Below are positions 53,933-63,094 of a DNA stretch of 64,000 nt, one piece after another. The DNA lies in contig CAZJWX010000014.1 in assembly GCA_964549915.1 (NCBI GenBank), forward strand, positions 1 to 64,000. The letters run 5' to 3'. The position numbers and the translations under genes are program-made. The stretch's first letter is position 1; the number at the start of each line of letters is the position of its first letter. The notes under the pieces are model-generated. The model was given only the letters and a program-made list of their open reading frames with translations. It searched no databases and was not told where the DNA came from. Source of the DNA: JAUZRW01 sp964549915. GTDB taxonomy: Bacteria > Chloroflexota > Anaerolineae > Aggregatilineales > Phototrophicaceae.

Positions 53933-56071
53933 TCACCGCCGGGATTCAGCCGGGCGATTGTTGCGCGTGAAGAGCAGCGGGTCTACGTAATCCTTCAGAA
54001 GACGAGCGAGGTTGGTTCCGGGCCAATCTCCGGGGCGCACTTCCAATACAGTCGTCGGGCTGATGTCGTAATGCAGGTGGGCGATGTAGCGTCCCCCGCC
54101 CGTTCCGATTTCGCCGATTTGATCCCCACGACGCACACGATCGCCAGCACGAACACGCACATTCTGCATATGCCCGTAGCGCGTGTACGTCACAAGACCA
54201 TTCAAGCCCTGCAGCGGATCATGTTTGATGACGGTGACATTGCCCCAGGGAATCAGATTCGCCTGGTAGGTTACAATACCGCTGGCAGGCGCGTAGACGG
54301 GCACGCCGATGTCATCGTTGCCGCCGCGTCCCACATTGAGGTCAACCCCTGTATGGTATGAACCGAAGTTGGCGATGTAATTTGGAGCTGTATCCGAACC
54401 GAAGCCTGTTGCATCCCGCCAACCAGCAGGCCACAATTGGGTGCCGCGTCTTTCCTGTACCGTCCCCACTGGCGAGTCATAGCCATCAGCGATGTACACG
54501 CCATCAATGATCCAATCCCCGCTGTTGGGTGGCTCTGGTTCCTCTGGCTGCGGTTCATCAACCACCACGATGCGCCGGAAACGGATCGCATCGAAGGCAA
54601 TCTGCTTGCCCGCCTCGCCCGTCACATCATTGAGGAAGACCTTGCCTGCATTGCGTTGGTTGCTCTCCAGGTCGAAAATGCCCAGGGCAACCCAACGGTT
54701 GCGGTTCGCGGATTGGTTGATGTCGATAACGACTTCGGTGTTGGTTCCGCGGATCCCATGCACCTTGTAGCGTGCACGCTCTGTGCTGGCATGCCGCTGT
54801 GGGATGAAAGCGGCGATCTCATAGCGCCCTGCTTCGCTGATTTCGGTGCGCCACTCTGCCCAGACCGTGCTGACGGCGGGTTCGGTTTCTTTATAGAGCA
54901 CCTTCCAGCCCCAGGTACCCTGAAACTCGCTGAACTCCGGTTGTCCGGTATACGTACCGCTGCGGAATCCGCTGTCTTCCGGGCGCACAATGACCTCATC
55001 GGCGAAGTTGTCGGGCGGTTGTACGGGTTCGCTGGGGTCGACCAGCACGGGCAGATTCACGGCATTGAACTGCGAAATCACCCCATAGCGCCACCAGCTC
55101 AGCCCCTGGGCACCATAGCGCCCGGTCGCAATTGAATGTGCTGCATTCTGGTCAATCAAAGGAGCATCCCCTTGCAGCACCGGGATCACAGGGCGTCCAT
55201 AGCTGCCCCAGGTCTCATAAACGGATTGCAACGTCTCTTCGGGGGTCTTGCGGAAGGTGTACCAGTAGCTCTGCGGATGCACGCTGTTGACGAAGGGGAA
55301 CCACTCCTGTGGGAAGATGCTGGCGAAATGCTGCGGACGCGGGTCGATGCTGAGGCCAATGTGGAATGAGCCGCCCGTCTGGCGACGCACGAGCAGCATG
55401 AACGGGCGAATCCCTTCGCGTCCACCCTGCCAGAAACCCGCATACGGCTCGACATCCAGGATCATAGAGCGCACACCCGGTCGCCTGCACACCGCCGCGA
55501 TGATCGCCGCTTCATTCTCCGGATCGAGTCCGGTGGGAACACACCACGCATGGAATTCCAGTCCATAGCGCCCCAGCACATCGACCCAGCGATCGACATC
55601 CGCCACGCCATTGATGGCCATCTCGCTGCGGTCGAAGCGTCCCATCCAGTTCGCGCCGTCGCTGGTCTTCACCCAGACCTGCTTCACATTAGGAGCCTGC
55701 TGGCGGATGTTCTCGGCCAACTGCTCGATGCTCGTCTCCGCGACGCTATCCCCCTTCCAGTGCCAGACCGCAATCTTGCCATCGTAGGGCGTCTCCGTGC
55801 GATCCGGATTCACGCCGACTGTCGGCTCAAAGTCGATTACATCGCCAGAAACCCAGCCCGCTGCGCCACGATATTCTACGAAGTACCAGCCGTCGCTGGT
55901 GCGCGAATTCGGGTAATAGACCACCAGCGAATAATCGCGCAGGTCGCCGATGTCGCGGTACTGCGTCCCTGGGCCGCTACGCAGGTTGACGTAGGAGAGT
56001 TTGGCGGTCGCCAGGGCGGTTTGCCCCACCCCGGCATCAGTTGGCTTGGGCACATCAAGCACGCTGCTCAT
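53933..56071 (-). CDS. SH3b / glycosidase-like / golvesin-like / M23 peptidase protein
   Basis: 712 residues from the ATG at 56071, preceded by GGAAGGAAG. A bacterial SH3 domain (about 22-85, YVNLRSGPGTQYRDIGDL) is followed by a TIM-barrel-like region (about 97-345, KIAVWHWKGDSV, WCVPTGLDPENEAAI, SMILDVEPYAGFW). Next comes a golvesin-type beta domain (about 365-515) and an M23/LytM peptidase near the C-terminus with HTGVDLN and HLHYD, the zinc His/Asp/His set. It should act on peptidoglycan. No signal peptide or membrane anchor is seen, so the export route is unclear. Confidence 0.8.
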   Translation of the reverse strand: MSSVLDVPKPTDAGVGQTALATAKLSYVNLRSGPGTQYRDIGDLRDYSLVVYYPNSRTSDGWYFVEYRGAAGWVSGDVIDFEPTVGVNPDRTETPYDGKIAVWHWKGDSVAETSIEQLAENIRQQAPNVKQVWVKTSDGANWMGRFDRSEMAINGVADVDRWVDVLGRYGLEFHAWCVPTGLDPENEAAIIAAVCRRPGVRSMILDVEPYAGFWQGGREGIRPFMLLVRRQTGGSFHIGLSIDPRPQHFASIFPQEWFPFVNSVHPQSYWYTFRKTPEETLQSVYETWGSYGRPVIPVLQGDAPLIDQNAAHSIATGRYGAQGLSWWRYGVISQFNAVNLPVLVDPSEPVQPPDNFADEVIVRPEDSGFRSGTYTGQPEFSEFQGTWGWKVLYKETEPAVSTVWAEWRTEISEAGRYEIAAFIPQRHASTERARYKVHGIRGTNTEVVIDINQSANRNRWVALGIFDLESNQRNAGKVFLNDVTGEAGKQIAFDAIRFRRIVVVDEPQPEEPEPPNSGDWIIDGVYIADGYDSPVGTVQERRGTQLWPAGWRDATGFGSDTAPNYIANFGSYHTGVDLNVGRGGNDDIGVPVYAPASGIVTYQANLIPWGNVTVIKHDPLQGLNGLVTYTRYGHMQNVRVRAGDRVRRGDQIGEIGTGGGRYIAHLHYDISPTTVLEVRPGDWPGTNLARLLKDYVDPLLFTRNNRPAESRR

Positions 56072-56191
56072 CAGACGCTTCCTTCCCTGTGTGGTGAACC
56101 ATGTCTGCCTAGTATAGCCCGAACTTGCCCCTCGCGAGCATTTGTGTTGGGCGATCGTTCGATACGCCCTTCCCAAAAAGGGGACTTGTGC

Positions 56192-56197
56192 TATACT
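56192..56197 (+). promoter_or_regulatory. -10 element of the tRNA gene
   Basis: TATACT lies 11 bases before the tRNA 5' end. The -35 is poorly matched. Confidence 0.45.
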
Positions 56198-56207
56198 CAC
56201 AACAAAT

Positions 56208-56282
56208 CGGGGCATGGCGCAGCCCGGCTAGCGCGCTTGCATGGGGTGCAAGAGGTCGTGGGTTCAAATCCCGCTGCCCCGA
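56208..56282 (+). tRNA. tRNA-Pro(GGG)
   Basis: A 75-nt cloverleaf. The acceptor CGGGGCA pairs with TGCCCCG and A is the discriminator. The anticodon arm CTTGC-ATGGGGT-GCAAG gives anticodon GGG, and the T arm is GTGGGTTCAAATCCCGC. CCA is not encoded. A strong hairpin with a T-rich tail follows. Confidence 0.92.
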
Positions 56283-56303
56283 CACAATGACAACATGATG
56301 AAG

Positions 56304-56336
56304 AAACTCCCGATCACGCAATCGGGAGTTTTGTGT
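56304..56336 (+). terminator. Intrinsic terminator of the tRNA transcript
   Basis: AAACTCCCGAT (56304-56314) pairs perfectly with ATCGGGAGTTT (56321-56331), followed by TGTGTT. It is a short-loop terminator. Confidence 0.8.
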
Positions 56337-56586
56337 TCGGGTCAATTTTTGGTTAAGCCATCTCGCCAGAATGACTCACTTCCACAACGGTTCCATCACA
56401 CAATCCTCGATTTTTCTTAATCTCCCTCTGGCATTCCATAACCAATTGTCAGAAATCTTCAAAGAAACTTCACAGGTTTTCGGTAGCCTAATTCGTAGTC
56501 GTGGTATCCATTTTGTGGTATAACATGACCTGCGCTCGGCAAAGCGTAAACATTTTTAACGTTGTTCGTTCAAGTTAGGAGCACAT
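56337..56586. promoter_or_regulatory. Upstream region of the peptide ABC operon
   Basis: No gene is seen. A TATAAC at 56519-56524 could be a -10, although a good -35 is missing. GTTAGGAGC before the ATG is the ribosome site. Confidence 0.35.
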
Positions 56587-58497
56587 ATGAAGCACTTGAC
56601 CAAGTTCCTCTTGCTTGGTGCGATTGTCGTCCTGGTGGGCGCACTGATCGTACCGACCCTCGCTCAGGAAGATGTCGAACCGGGCGAAGGTGGCACCATC
56701 ATCGAATCCAACATCGGTGATGACCCCAGCACGTTCATCCCTATCATCGGCAGTGACACCACTTCCAGCAGCATCTACACCCGCATGTATCCGGACATCA
56801 TCGGCCTTGATGACGTAACCTTCGAAGCCGCTCCCGGCGTCCCGCAGTCCATGGCCGCTGGCTGGGAATACGACGAAACCGGTACCGTGCTGACCATCAC
56901 CCTGCGCGACGACATCGCCTGGTCCGATGGCACGCCCGTCACCGCCGCAGACTACATCTACTCCTACGAGGCAACCCGCAGTGGTGTGATGAACACGCCG
57001 CGCACCAGCGTCCTCTGGCAGTTGGCTGACGGCACCAACACGGGTGGTACCATTCACAGCGTGGAAGCCGTGGATGACTTCACCATCGTCGTGCGCCTGG
57101 GTACCCCGGTTCGCGATGAAGAAGGCAACCCGGTGCTGAACGATGATGGCACTGTGCAGCTCTCCCCGAACTGCGAAGCCATCAACGACATCAACGACAT
57201 CACCCCGGTTCCGGCTCACATCTACAGCGAAGCCTTCGGTGAAGATTACTCGGCCATCAACGACGATCCCTACTTCGTCCCGACGACAGAAGATGGTACC
57301 CCGGTGGTCTTCGGCCCCTGGACGGATCCCTTCATCGAATTCGGCGTTCAGACCAGCCTGCTGGCAAACCAGGCCTTCCCGGATACCGAACTCGGTTACG
57401 TGGCTCCCGGTGAATGGCTGCTGCAGAACGTCGGCGACCAGACCGTCGCTTACGAGCGCTTCCTGGCGGGTGAAATCACCGTCCTGAGCGTTGTCGCCAA
57501 CCAGCAGAACAACTTCCGCCAGATCGCGGAAGAAGAGGGCTTCCAGCTCATTGAGTACCCGGCCAATGGGTACACCTACATGGGCTACAACCTGGCTGAT
57601 CCGACCAACCCGCAGCCCGGTCGCGACGAAGAAGGCAACCTGATTGATCAGGGCGTGCACCCGATCTTCGGTGATCTCCGCGTGCGCCAGGCGATCGCCT
57701 ACGCAGTGGACGTGCGCTCCATCATCGGTACCGCGCCGACCGAAGATGCTGAAGCTACCGGCATCCTCGAAGGCAACGGCTTCCCGATCGCAACCCACAA
57801 CCACCCCGGTCTGTCCTCCACCGACGACGAACTGGCGGAACTGGGCGTTGAACCGTATCCGTTCGATCAGGCACGCGCCGATGAACTGCTGACCGAAGCT
57901 GGCTGGACGGACAGCGACGGCGACGGCGTGCGTGAATGCAACGGCTGCGAAACCGCTGAAGAAGGCACCGTGATGGAATTCGAACTGCTGACCAACAGCG
58001 GTAACGTCCTGCGCGAAGCCACGGGCGAGACCATCCGTGCCCAGCTTGCGGAAGTCGGCATCACCGTGAACTTCCAGGCCATCGAATTCGGTACCCTGGT
58101 GGACGAACTCCTCGGCCAGCAGTTTGACGCGATCATCATCGGCTGGAGCCTCGGCCTGCCCTTCAGCCCCGGTGGTGGCCTGAATGCCTTCTTCGGCGTC
58201 GGCAACGACATCCCGGGCGGTGGCTTCAACACAGGCTCCGTGCAGTTGCCTGAACTGGACGCCCTGGTTGAACAGGCGGACAGCCTCCCGGCTGCTGAAG
58301 ATGGTTCCTACCCGGCTTGCGACCCCGAAACCCGCGACCAGCTCTACGCTGAAGCGCAGCAGATCGTCTGGGAATACCAGCCGTACCTCTTCCTGTACGC
58401 CGGTAACGTGATGGTGGCTGCTCAGCCCGGTGTCGGCAACTTCGACCCGCTGCCGTATAACGCGTCCTGGAATGAAGACGCCTGGGTTGTCGAATAA
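56587..58497 (+). CDS. Oligopeptide ABC transporter substrate-binding protein
   Basis: 636 residues. A signal peptide (KFLLLGAIVVLVGALIVPT, cleavage near LAQ) is followed by an SBP_bac_5 fold: LTITLRDDIAWSDGTPVTAA, DYIYSYEATRSG, the strand GYTYMGYNLADP, VRQAIAYAVDVRSII and a C-terminal region FSPGGGLNAFFG. It binds peptides or a similar solute for the two permeases downstream. No lipobox is apparent. ABC ATPase genes are not in this window. A strong hairpin follows and probably raises the amount of this product relative to the permeases. Confidence 0.88.
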   Translation: MKHLTKFLLLGAIVVLVGALIVPTLAQEDVEPGEGGTIIESNIGDDPSTFIPIIGSDTTSSSIYTRMYPDIIGLDDVTFEAAPGVPQSMAAGWEYDETGTVLTITLRDDIAWSDGTPVTAADYIYSYEATRSGVMNTPRTSVLWQLADGTNTGGTIHSVEAVDDFTIVVRLGTPVRDEEGNPVLNDDGTVQLSPNCEAINDINDITPVPAHIYSEAFGEDYSAINDDPYFVPTTEDGTPVVFGPWTDPFIEFGVQTSLLANQAFPDTELGYVAPGEWLLQNVGDQTVAYERFLAGEITVLSVVANQQNNFRQIAEEEGFQLIEYPANGYTYMGYNLADPTNPQPGRDEEGNLIDQGVHPIFGDLRVRQAIAYAVDVRSIIGTAPTEDAEATGILEGNGFPIATHNHPGLSSTDDELAELGVEPYPFDQARADELLTEAGWTDSDGDGVRECNGCETAEEGTVMEFELLTNSGNVLREATGETIRAQLAEVGITVNFQAIEFGTLVDELLGQQFDAIIIGWSLGLPFSPGGGLNAFFGVGNDIPGGGFNTGSVQLPELDALVEQADSLPAAEDGSYPACDPETRDQLYAEAQQIVWEYQPYLFLYAGNVMVAAQPGVGNFDPLPYNASWNEDAWVVE

Positions 58498-58526
58498 ACC
58501 CCGGTTACTTCACACGTAGCAGTGAA

Positions 58527-58556
58527 AACTGCCGGGAATTCCCGGCAGTTTTTTCT
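58527..58556 (+). terminator. Intrinsic terminator/attenuator between binding protein and permeases
   Basis: AACTGCCGGGA (58527-58537) pairs with TCCCGGCAGTT (58540-58550), followed by TTTTCT. The downstream permease gene starts only about 25 bp later, so read-through is expected. Confidence 0.8.
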
Positions 58557-58581
58557 AAACCAAGTTTTCTAGGTGTATCGT

Positions 58582-59652
58582 ATGACACGACATATCATTC
58601 GCCGTCTCATTCAGGCGATCCCGACCATTTTCGGCGTGACCATTCTCTCATACATGATCATGGCGGCTGCCCCGGGTGGCCCCGCTGAGTTGCTGACCTT
58701 TGGCTTGCAGACCAATGACGATGCGACCAACCCACTACGTGATCAGATCATCGAACGTTGGAGCCTGGATGACCCCTGGCCCATCCAATATCTGACCTGG
58801 TTGACAGGCAATGACTGGATGTGGTGGAAGAACCAATGCAGTGCGGACGCAGAAACGGGCGAGGAAGTCTGTGAACAGCGCTATGTGAGTTATGGCGTTC
58901 TGCGTGGGGATTTCGGCACGTCCATTCAACGCAAAGTTCCGGTCGCTGATTTGATCGTGACTCGCCTGCCAGCGACGATGGAACTGGGTGTGGCGACACT
59001 GTTCATCGGCTTGCTGATTGGCGTGCCCGTCGGCATTATGTCGGCAGTCTGGCGCGGCGGCATCTTCGACAATAGTGCACGCATCTTCGCCGTGATCGGG
59101 CAGGCGATCCCGAATTTCTGGTTCGGTTTGATCTTGCTCTTGATTTTCTCGTTCACGCTCAGTTGGCTGCCAAGCGGTCAGCAATGCGACAAAACGCAAT
59201 ATAGCCGCACACCTTGCGGGGAAGTCCCCATTACAGAGCGGCTCAATCACATGATTCTGCCGGTCATCGTGCTGGCATACGGTCCCATCGCCGGGTACTC
59301 ACGCTATATGCGTACCTCCATGCTGGATACCATCAACAGCGACTATGTGCGCACCGCGCGGGCGAAGGGTCTCTCCCAACGCACCGTCTGGATGCGACAT
59401 GCCGCTCGCAATGCCTTGATTCCGCTGGCGACATTCCTGGGGCCTGCGATTGTGAGCATTCTCGCTGGCTCGGTCATCGTCGAGCGAATATTCAGTTGGC
59501 CCGGACTCGGTCAGTTGTTCTTCAGCGCGATTTCGGCGCGTGATTACCCGATTGTGATGGCGTCTGTCTTGATCAGCGCTGTTCTTACGATCATCGCCTA
59601 TATCATCTCCGACATCCTGTACGCTGCATTTGATCCGCGCATTCGGTTCTGA
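58582..59652 (+). CDS. Peptide ABC transporter permease (DppB/OppB type)
   Basis: 356 residues from the ATG at 58582, with AGGTG about 7 bases upstream; a GTG at 58573 is in frame. RHIIRRLIQAIPTIFGVTIL is the classical DppB start, and the loop DYVRTARAKGLSQRTVWMRH is the EAA motif for ATPase contact. About six membrane segments are seen. A 55-residue insertion with Cys (NQCSADAETGEEVCEQRYVS) in the first external loop is longer than in typical members. Confidence 0.88.
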   Translation: MTRHIIRRLIQAIPTIFGVTILSYMIMAAAPGGPAELLTFGLQTNDDATNPLRDQIIERWSLDDPWPIQYLTWLTGNDWMWWKNQCSADAETGEEVCEQRYVSYGVLRGDFGTSIQRKVPVADLIVTRLPATMELGVATLFIGLLIGVPVGIMSAVWRGGIFDNSARIFAVIGQAIPNFWFGLILLLIFSFTLSWLPSGQQCDKTQYSRTPCGEVPITERLNHMILPVIVLAYGPIAGYSRYMRTSMLDTINSDYVRTARAKGLSQRTVWMRHAARNALIPLATFLGPAIVSILAGSVIVERIFSWPGLGQLFFSAISARDYPIVMASVLISAVLTIIAYIISDILYAAFDPRIRF

Positions 59653-59664
59653 GGAGAGACGAAC

Positions 59665-60621
59665 ATGGCACAAGCAGATCGCATCGCAGTACTGCGAGAA
59701 GAAGCCCAACACACGGAATTCCGCCGCCGGACGCATCTTCAGCGTGCATTAAACCATATCCTGCACGATCGTTTGACATTGCTCGCCATCGGTGTCTTCG
59801 CGTTCATGGCGTTGGCGTCGCTCTTCTCCCCGGTCATCACCGGGATTATCGGCGTGAACCCGGAGACGGAGAACCTGAACAACACGTACAAACTTCCCGG
59901 CGCTTCCGTGAATCCGAGTGACCCGGATGAGACGCGCATTCACATCCTGGGGACGGATGACAAAGGCCGCGATTATCTGGCACGCCTGCTCTACGGTGGG
60001 CGGGTTTCGCTGGCAATCGCGTTCTCTGCCGCCATCCTCTCGCTGACGATTGGCGTTTCGCTGGGGATCTATACCGGGTACTACGGGGGCATTGTGGATG
60101 ACATCCTCATCTGGTTCATCACAACGCTCAACTCGATACCCAACTTATTCCTGCTACTGATCATATCCGCCATCCTCAGCCCCAGTCCGATTGTCTTCAT
60201 CGGCGTGCTGGGTCTGCTGGGTTGGACGGGTACCATGCGATTGGTTCGCGGGGAAACGCTGGCTCTGCGTGAGCGCGAATACATCGTCGCTGCCCGTGCG
60301 ATGGGGGCGTCCGATATTCGCGTGATGTTCCAGCACATCTTGCCCAATCTGATCTCGATTGTGGTCGTCACGCTGGCGCTCGACATCGGCGTGCTGATCC
60401 TGGTCGAATCAGCGCTGAGCTATCTGGCGTTTGGCGTTCCGCCACCAACCCCGACCTGGGGCAACATGCTGACGGACGCACAGCAGTTCATGTCCCGCGT
60501 GCCGCCTGCACCCCACCTGGTCATCATTCCAGGCGTGCTGATCACCATCACGGTGCTCTGCCTGTATATCATCGGCGATGGCTTGCGCGACGCCCTGGAT
60601 CCGACGGCGCAGGAGCGCTAA
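59665..60621 (+). CDS. Peptide ABC transporter permease (DppC/OppC type)
   Basis: 318 residues. The family features are HILGTDDKGRDYLARLLYGG, GRVSLAIAFSAAILSLTIGV and the EAA loop LREREYIVAARAMGASDIRV. The C-terminal domain ends WGNMLTDAQQFMSRVPPAPH with a final membrane segment. GAGGAGAGACGAAC precedes the ATG. It pairs with the upstream permease to form the channel; the gene order SBP-B-C is that of dipeptide systems. Confidence 0.9.
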   Translation: MAQADRIAVLREEAQHTEFRRRTHLQRALNHILHDRLTLLAIGVFAFMALASLFSPVITGIIGVNPETENLNNTYKLPGASVNPSDPDETRIHILGTDDKGRDYLARLLYGGRVSLAIAFSAAILSLTIGVSLGIYTGYYGGIVDDILIWFITTLNSIPNLFLLLIISAILSPSPIVFIGVLGLLGWTGTMRLVRGETLALREREYIVAARAMGASDIRVMFQHILPNLISIVVVTLALDIGVLILVESALSYLAFGVPPPTPTWGNMLTDAQQFMSRVPPAPHLVIIPGVLITITVLCLYIIGDGLRDALDPTAQER

Positions 60622-60650
60622 AGACAACGCAACAACACAAGACAAACAAC

Positions 60651-60679
60651 AACACAGCTCCGGCTGTGTTTTGTTTTTT
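60651..60679 (+). terminator. Intrinsic terminator of the peptide ABC operon
   Basis: AACACAGC (60651-60658) pairs with GCTGTGTT (60663-60670) around a TCCG tetraloop and is followed by TTGTTTTTT. Confidence 0.8.
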
Positions 60680-60697
60680 CTGATCACACCTGCGCAA

Positions 60698-62410
60698 CTA
60701 CTGCTGATTGGCCGGGGGCTGCGGTGTCGTGGAAGTCCCATCCCGCCAACCATTGATGTTATCAAGATCCACCGAACCGTATGGCGGCAGGTAATTGTAG
60801 CTAAGGATCGTACCCTGCGAATCAGCCGTGAAGCATTCCTCAGCGGATGGTGGTAGATCCGTGCGGCGCGCCAGCAGCGGATTCTCCGGGTTGAAGTAGT
60901 TCCAGGCGGCCCGCGAGATTTCCTCCAGCAGCGGCCAGCGCTCGAAACCCGTCGTGTCAGTATCTTCCCAGAGGTACACCGAAATTACATAATGGCGGCC
61001 ATTAGGCGAAAAGACGATGCCTGCGTCCCCTGTCGTGGCCCCGCGTGCCCCTGCCAACCGACCCGGCAGCCAGCCGTTCTTGTGCGAGATGCGCACACCG
61101 TCAGGGATACCGGCTTGCAGCAACCGTTGCAGATCGTTGGCGCTCATCAATTCGAGCATCTGGCGACACTCATTCTGCGTGATTTCACCGTCAGGATAGG
61201 CAGCCGCCAGCCCGGAGCCGTAATTTGCACAGTCGTAAATCATGCTGAAGAGCGTGCCCATGTCCTCTGCCGTTGTCTGATTGAACGAGTCGGCGTATGT
61301 CTCGAAGTTCGGGTTCGGCTCGGTCTGCGGCGCGGCAATCGACCCAAAAACCTGGTTCGATGCGCCTTCCACGAAGGGCGCGGTCAGGAAGGTGTTGCTC
61401 GCCCCCACAAATTGCAGCGTGTTGGTCACGCTAGCGAGGCCAGAGAAGAGACGCTCATCGCCGACTCCATTGCCGAGGAAGGTGGACATGATCGTATTGG
61501 ATGACGAGTTATTGCTGCACAGCATGGAACTCGCCAGTAAGAACGCTTCATCCTGGTTTGGCTCACGATCCAGTTGACGGTAGAGGTCAATCATAATGCC
61601 GACTTTGTTGGTGCTGGCGGCAGAATAGGCCACATCCCCCTGCAAATTGATCTCCTCACCCGTCGTCAGGTCGAGGATGAAGATTGAGGCAACACTGGTC
61701 TGCCCATCATAGATAAAGCCCTGCGAATCCAGATAGGCGATAATCAAGTCTTCGAGCACTGTCAGGTTGGCTCCCGCGCTCTCCCCACCGACAATCGGTA
61801 GCTCGACCCCGCGATTATCCGGACGGAAGAGCGCATCCTCAATCAGCGGTACTGCCGCTTCGATGTCAAGTTGGTAGCCACCATCGCCCTCTGCAATCGT
61901 CAGCGTCGTCAGGTCGAAGTCTGCCGTTCCGGCTGGACGATCATAGATTGCAGCAACTTCTTCCAGGTAGGTCTGCAACGCATTGCGATTATACGTTGCC
62001 ACCAGATCGATTGACTCGGCAGTGACCAACTCCTGCCCCAACAGGTAATCCAGGAAGCGTCGCCAGAAACCACCCTCGGCCTCACCGATGGCGCGGGCAG
62101 AAGCCAGCATCACGGGCGTGCTGATCTCGAACCCCACGGCCTGCGGCGAAAGATTGATCGGGCTGCCGTTGTAGTACAGAGTCACCGACTCAGAATATGC
62201 TTCTTCCAGTTCAGAACTTGCTTCCAGGTCGCTCAAGCCGCCGACCTGCACCCCCCCCATACGCAGCCCGGCGGGGATGCGGTCTTCGCGCTGTGTGAAG
62301 CCAATCAACTCCAACACGAAGAGACCTGCCCCGGCCAGAATCAAAGCGGTGGAGAGCAAGAACAAAATCGGTGTGCCTTTGCGACGCGGGCGTACCAGTC
62401 GTGAAGACAT
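60698..62410 (-). CDS. Beta-lactamase-fold serine hydrolase with VanW/YoaR-like N-terminal domain
   Basis: 570 residues. One membrane anchor (about 13-37) follows a basic N-terminus. Residues about 45-190 resemble the peptidoglycan-binding-like domain of VanW/YoaR proteins (IPAGLRMGGVQVGGLSDLEA). Residues 235-520 form a class A beta-lactamase-like domain: STNK (266-269) as the SxxK motif, an SxN-type motif in CSNNSSSN (298-305) and KNG (444-446) replacing KTG. A wall-remodelling or penicillin-binding role is possible; hydrolysis of antibiotics cannot be asserted. Its start overlaps the NUDIX gene stop (TGATG). Confidence 0.8.
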   Translation of the reverse strand: MSSRLVRPRRKGTPILFLLSTALILAGAGLFVLELIGFTQREDRIPAGLRMGGVQVGGLSDLEASSELEEAYSESVTLYYNGSPINLSPQAVGFEISTPVMLASARAIGEAEGGFWRRFLDYLLGQELVTAESIDLVATYNRNALQTYLEEVAAIYDRPAGTADFDLTTLTIAEGDGGYQLDIEAAVPLIEDALFRPDNRGVELPIVGGESAGANLTVLEDLIIAYLDSQGFIYDGQTSVASIFILDLTTGEEINLQGDVAYSAASTNKVGIMIDLYRQLDREPNQDEAFLLASSMLCSNNSSSNTIMSTFLGNGVGDERLFSGLASVTNTLQFVGASNTFLTAPFVEGASNQVFGSIAAPQTEPNPNFETYADSFNQTTAEDMGTLFSMIYDCANYGSGLAAAYPDGEITQNECRQMLELMSANDLQRLLQAGIPDGVRISHKNGWLPGRLAGARGATTGDAGIVFSPNGRHYVISVYLWEDTDTTGFERWPLLEEISRAAWNYFNPENPLLARRTDLPPSAEECFTADSQGTILSYNYLPPYGSVDLDNINGWRDGTSTTPQPPANQQ

Positions 62411-62880
62411 CAGCGGCCTCCTGCTCGTTCAGCAGCAACGGTAATCGCACGGTGTTGAAATGGATACAAAGTCGGCAGATCATCCAGCGCGAACCAATCA
62501 TAGCCCAGCAGTTCGTAGCTCAGATCGCCGATCTCACCGTCAGTCGTGCAGCGGAAGGCAATGTCCAGGTGATTGGGTTGGGTGCGTTCTGTCAGCAGCA
62601 GATGATCGGCGCGTATATCTAATTGCAATTCCTCCTTGAACTCGCGGGCAATCGCCAGATCAGGGTCTTCATCTCTCCCAATCCAGCCACCCGGCAGCCC
62701 CCAGGGGCGGCGGGGATGAAAGACGTGTTCAACCAGGAGCACTTTTCCAGCCTGGTTGAAAAGCACGCCAACCACGCCCACGCTGTACTTGGGTTGGAAA
62801 AAGCGGTAGGTGTTGTAAGGAATGGTTAGCAATCCTGGGAAGCGGCGGATAACCGTCGCGAGTGAACGGAGTTTTGCCAT
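62410..62880 (-). CDS. NUDIX hydrolase
   Basis: About 156 residues from the ATG at 62880 (MAKLRSLATVIRRFPGLL); an ATG at 62904 and a GTG at 62982 are also in frame and no ribosome site decides between them. The Nudix box is GGWIGRDEDPDLAIAREFKE with the final EL, fitting GX5EX7REUXEEXGU; GVLFNQAGKVLLVEH precedes it. The substrate is unknown; the amphipathic N-terminus suggests membrane association. Coupled to the downstream beta-lactamase-fold gene. Confidence 0.8.
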   Translation of the reverse strand: MAKLRSLATVIRRFPGLLTIPYNTYRFFQPKYSVGVVGVLFNQAGKVLLVEHVFHPRRPWGLPGGWIGRDEDPDLAIAREFKEELQLDIRADHLLLTERTQPNHLDIAFRCTTDGEIGDLSYELLGYDWFALDDLPTLYPFQHRAITVAAERAGGR

Positions 62881-63094
62881 GCTGGCTCTGTTTTCTGCCG
62901 TCATTGCCGATGTTTGCGGTGAGTTCGTCGCAGTGTAGGCGGCAACCTGGGGAGCGTCAAGCCAGGAATCCAGTGAGGACACCCGACGACAGGCCTGCGC
63001 ACACCAGTTTTAACAGCAATTCAACGACCCGGCCCGCAGCAAAACATTTCGCTGTGTTATACTATTGTGAGAATCTGTTCACCTCCAAATAACT

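Noticed and set aside
56575..57804. 409-codon minus-strand frame over the peptide-binding protein
   Set aside because: It is a shadow of the SBP_bac_5 gene, which has a signal peptide, ribosome site and terminator.
60578..60856. 92-codon plus-strand frame over the operon terminator
   Set aside because: It spans a clear terminator and the end of a convergent gene.
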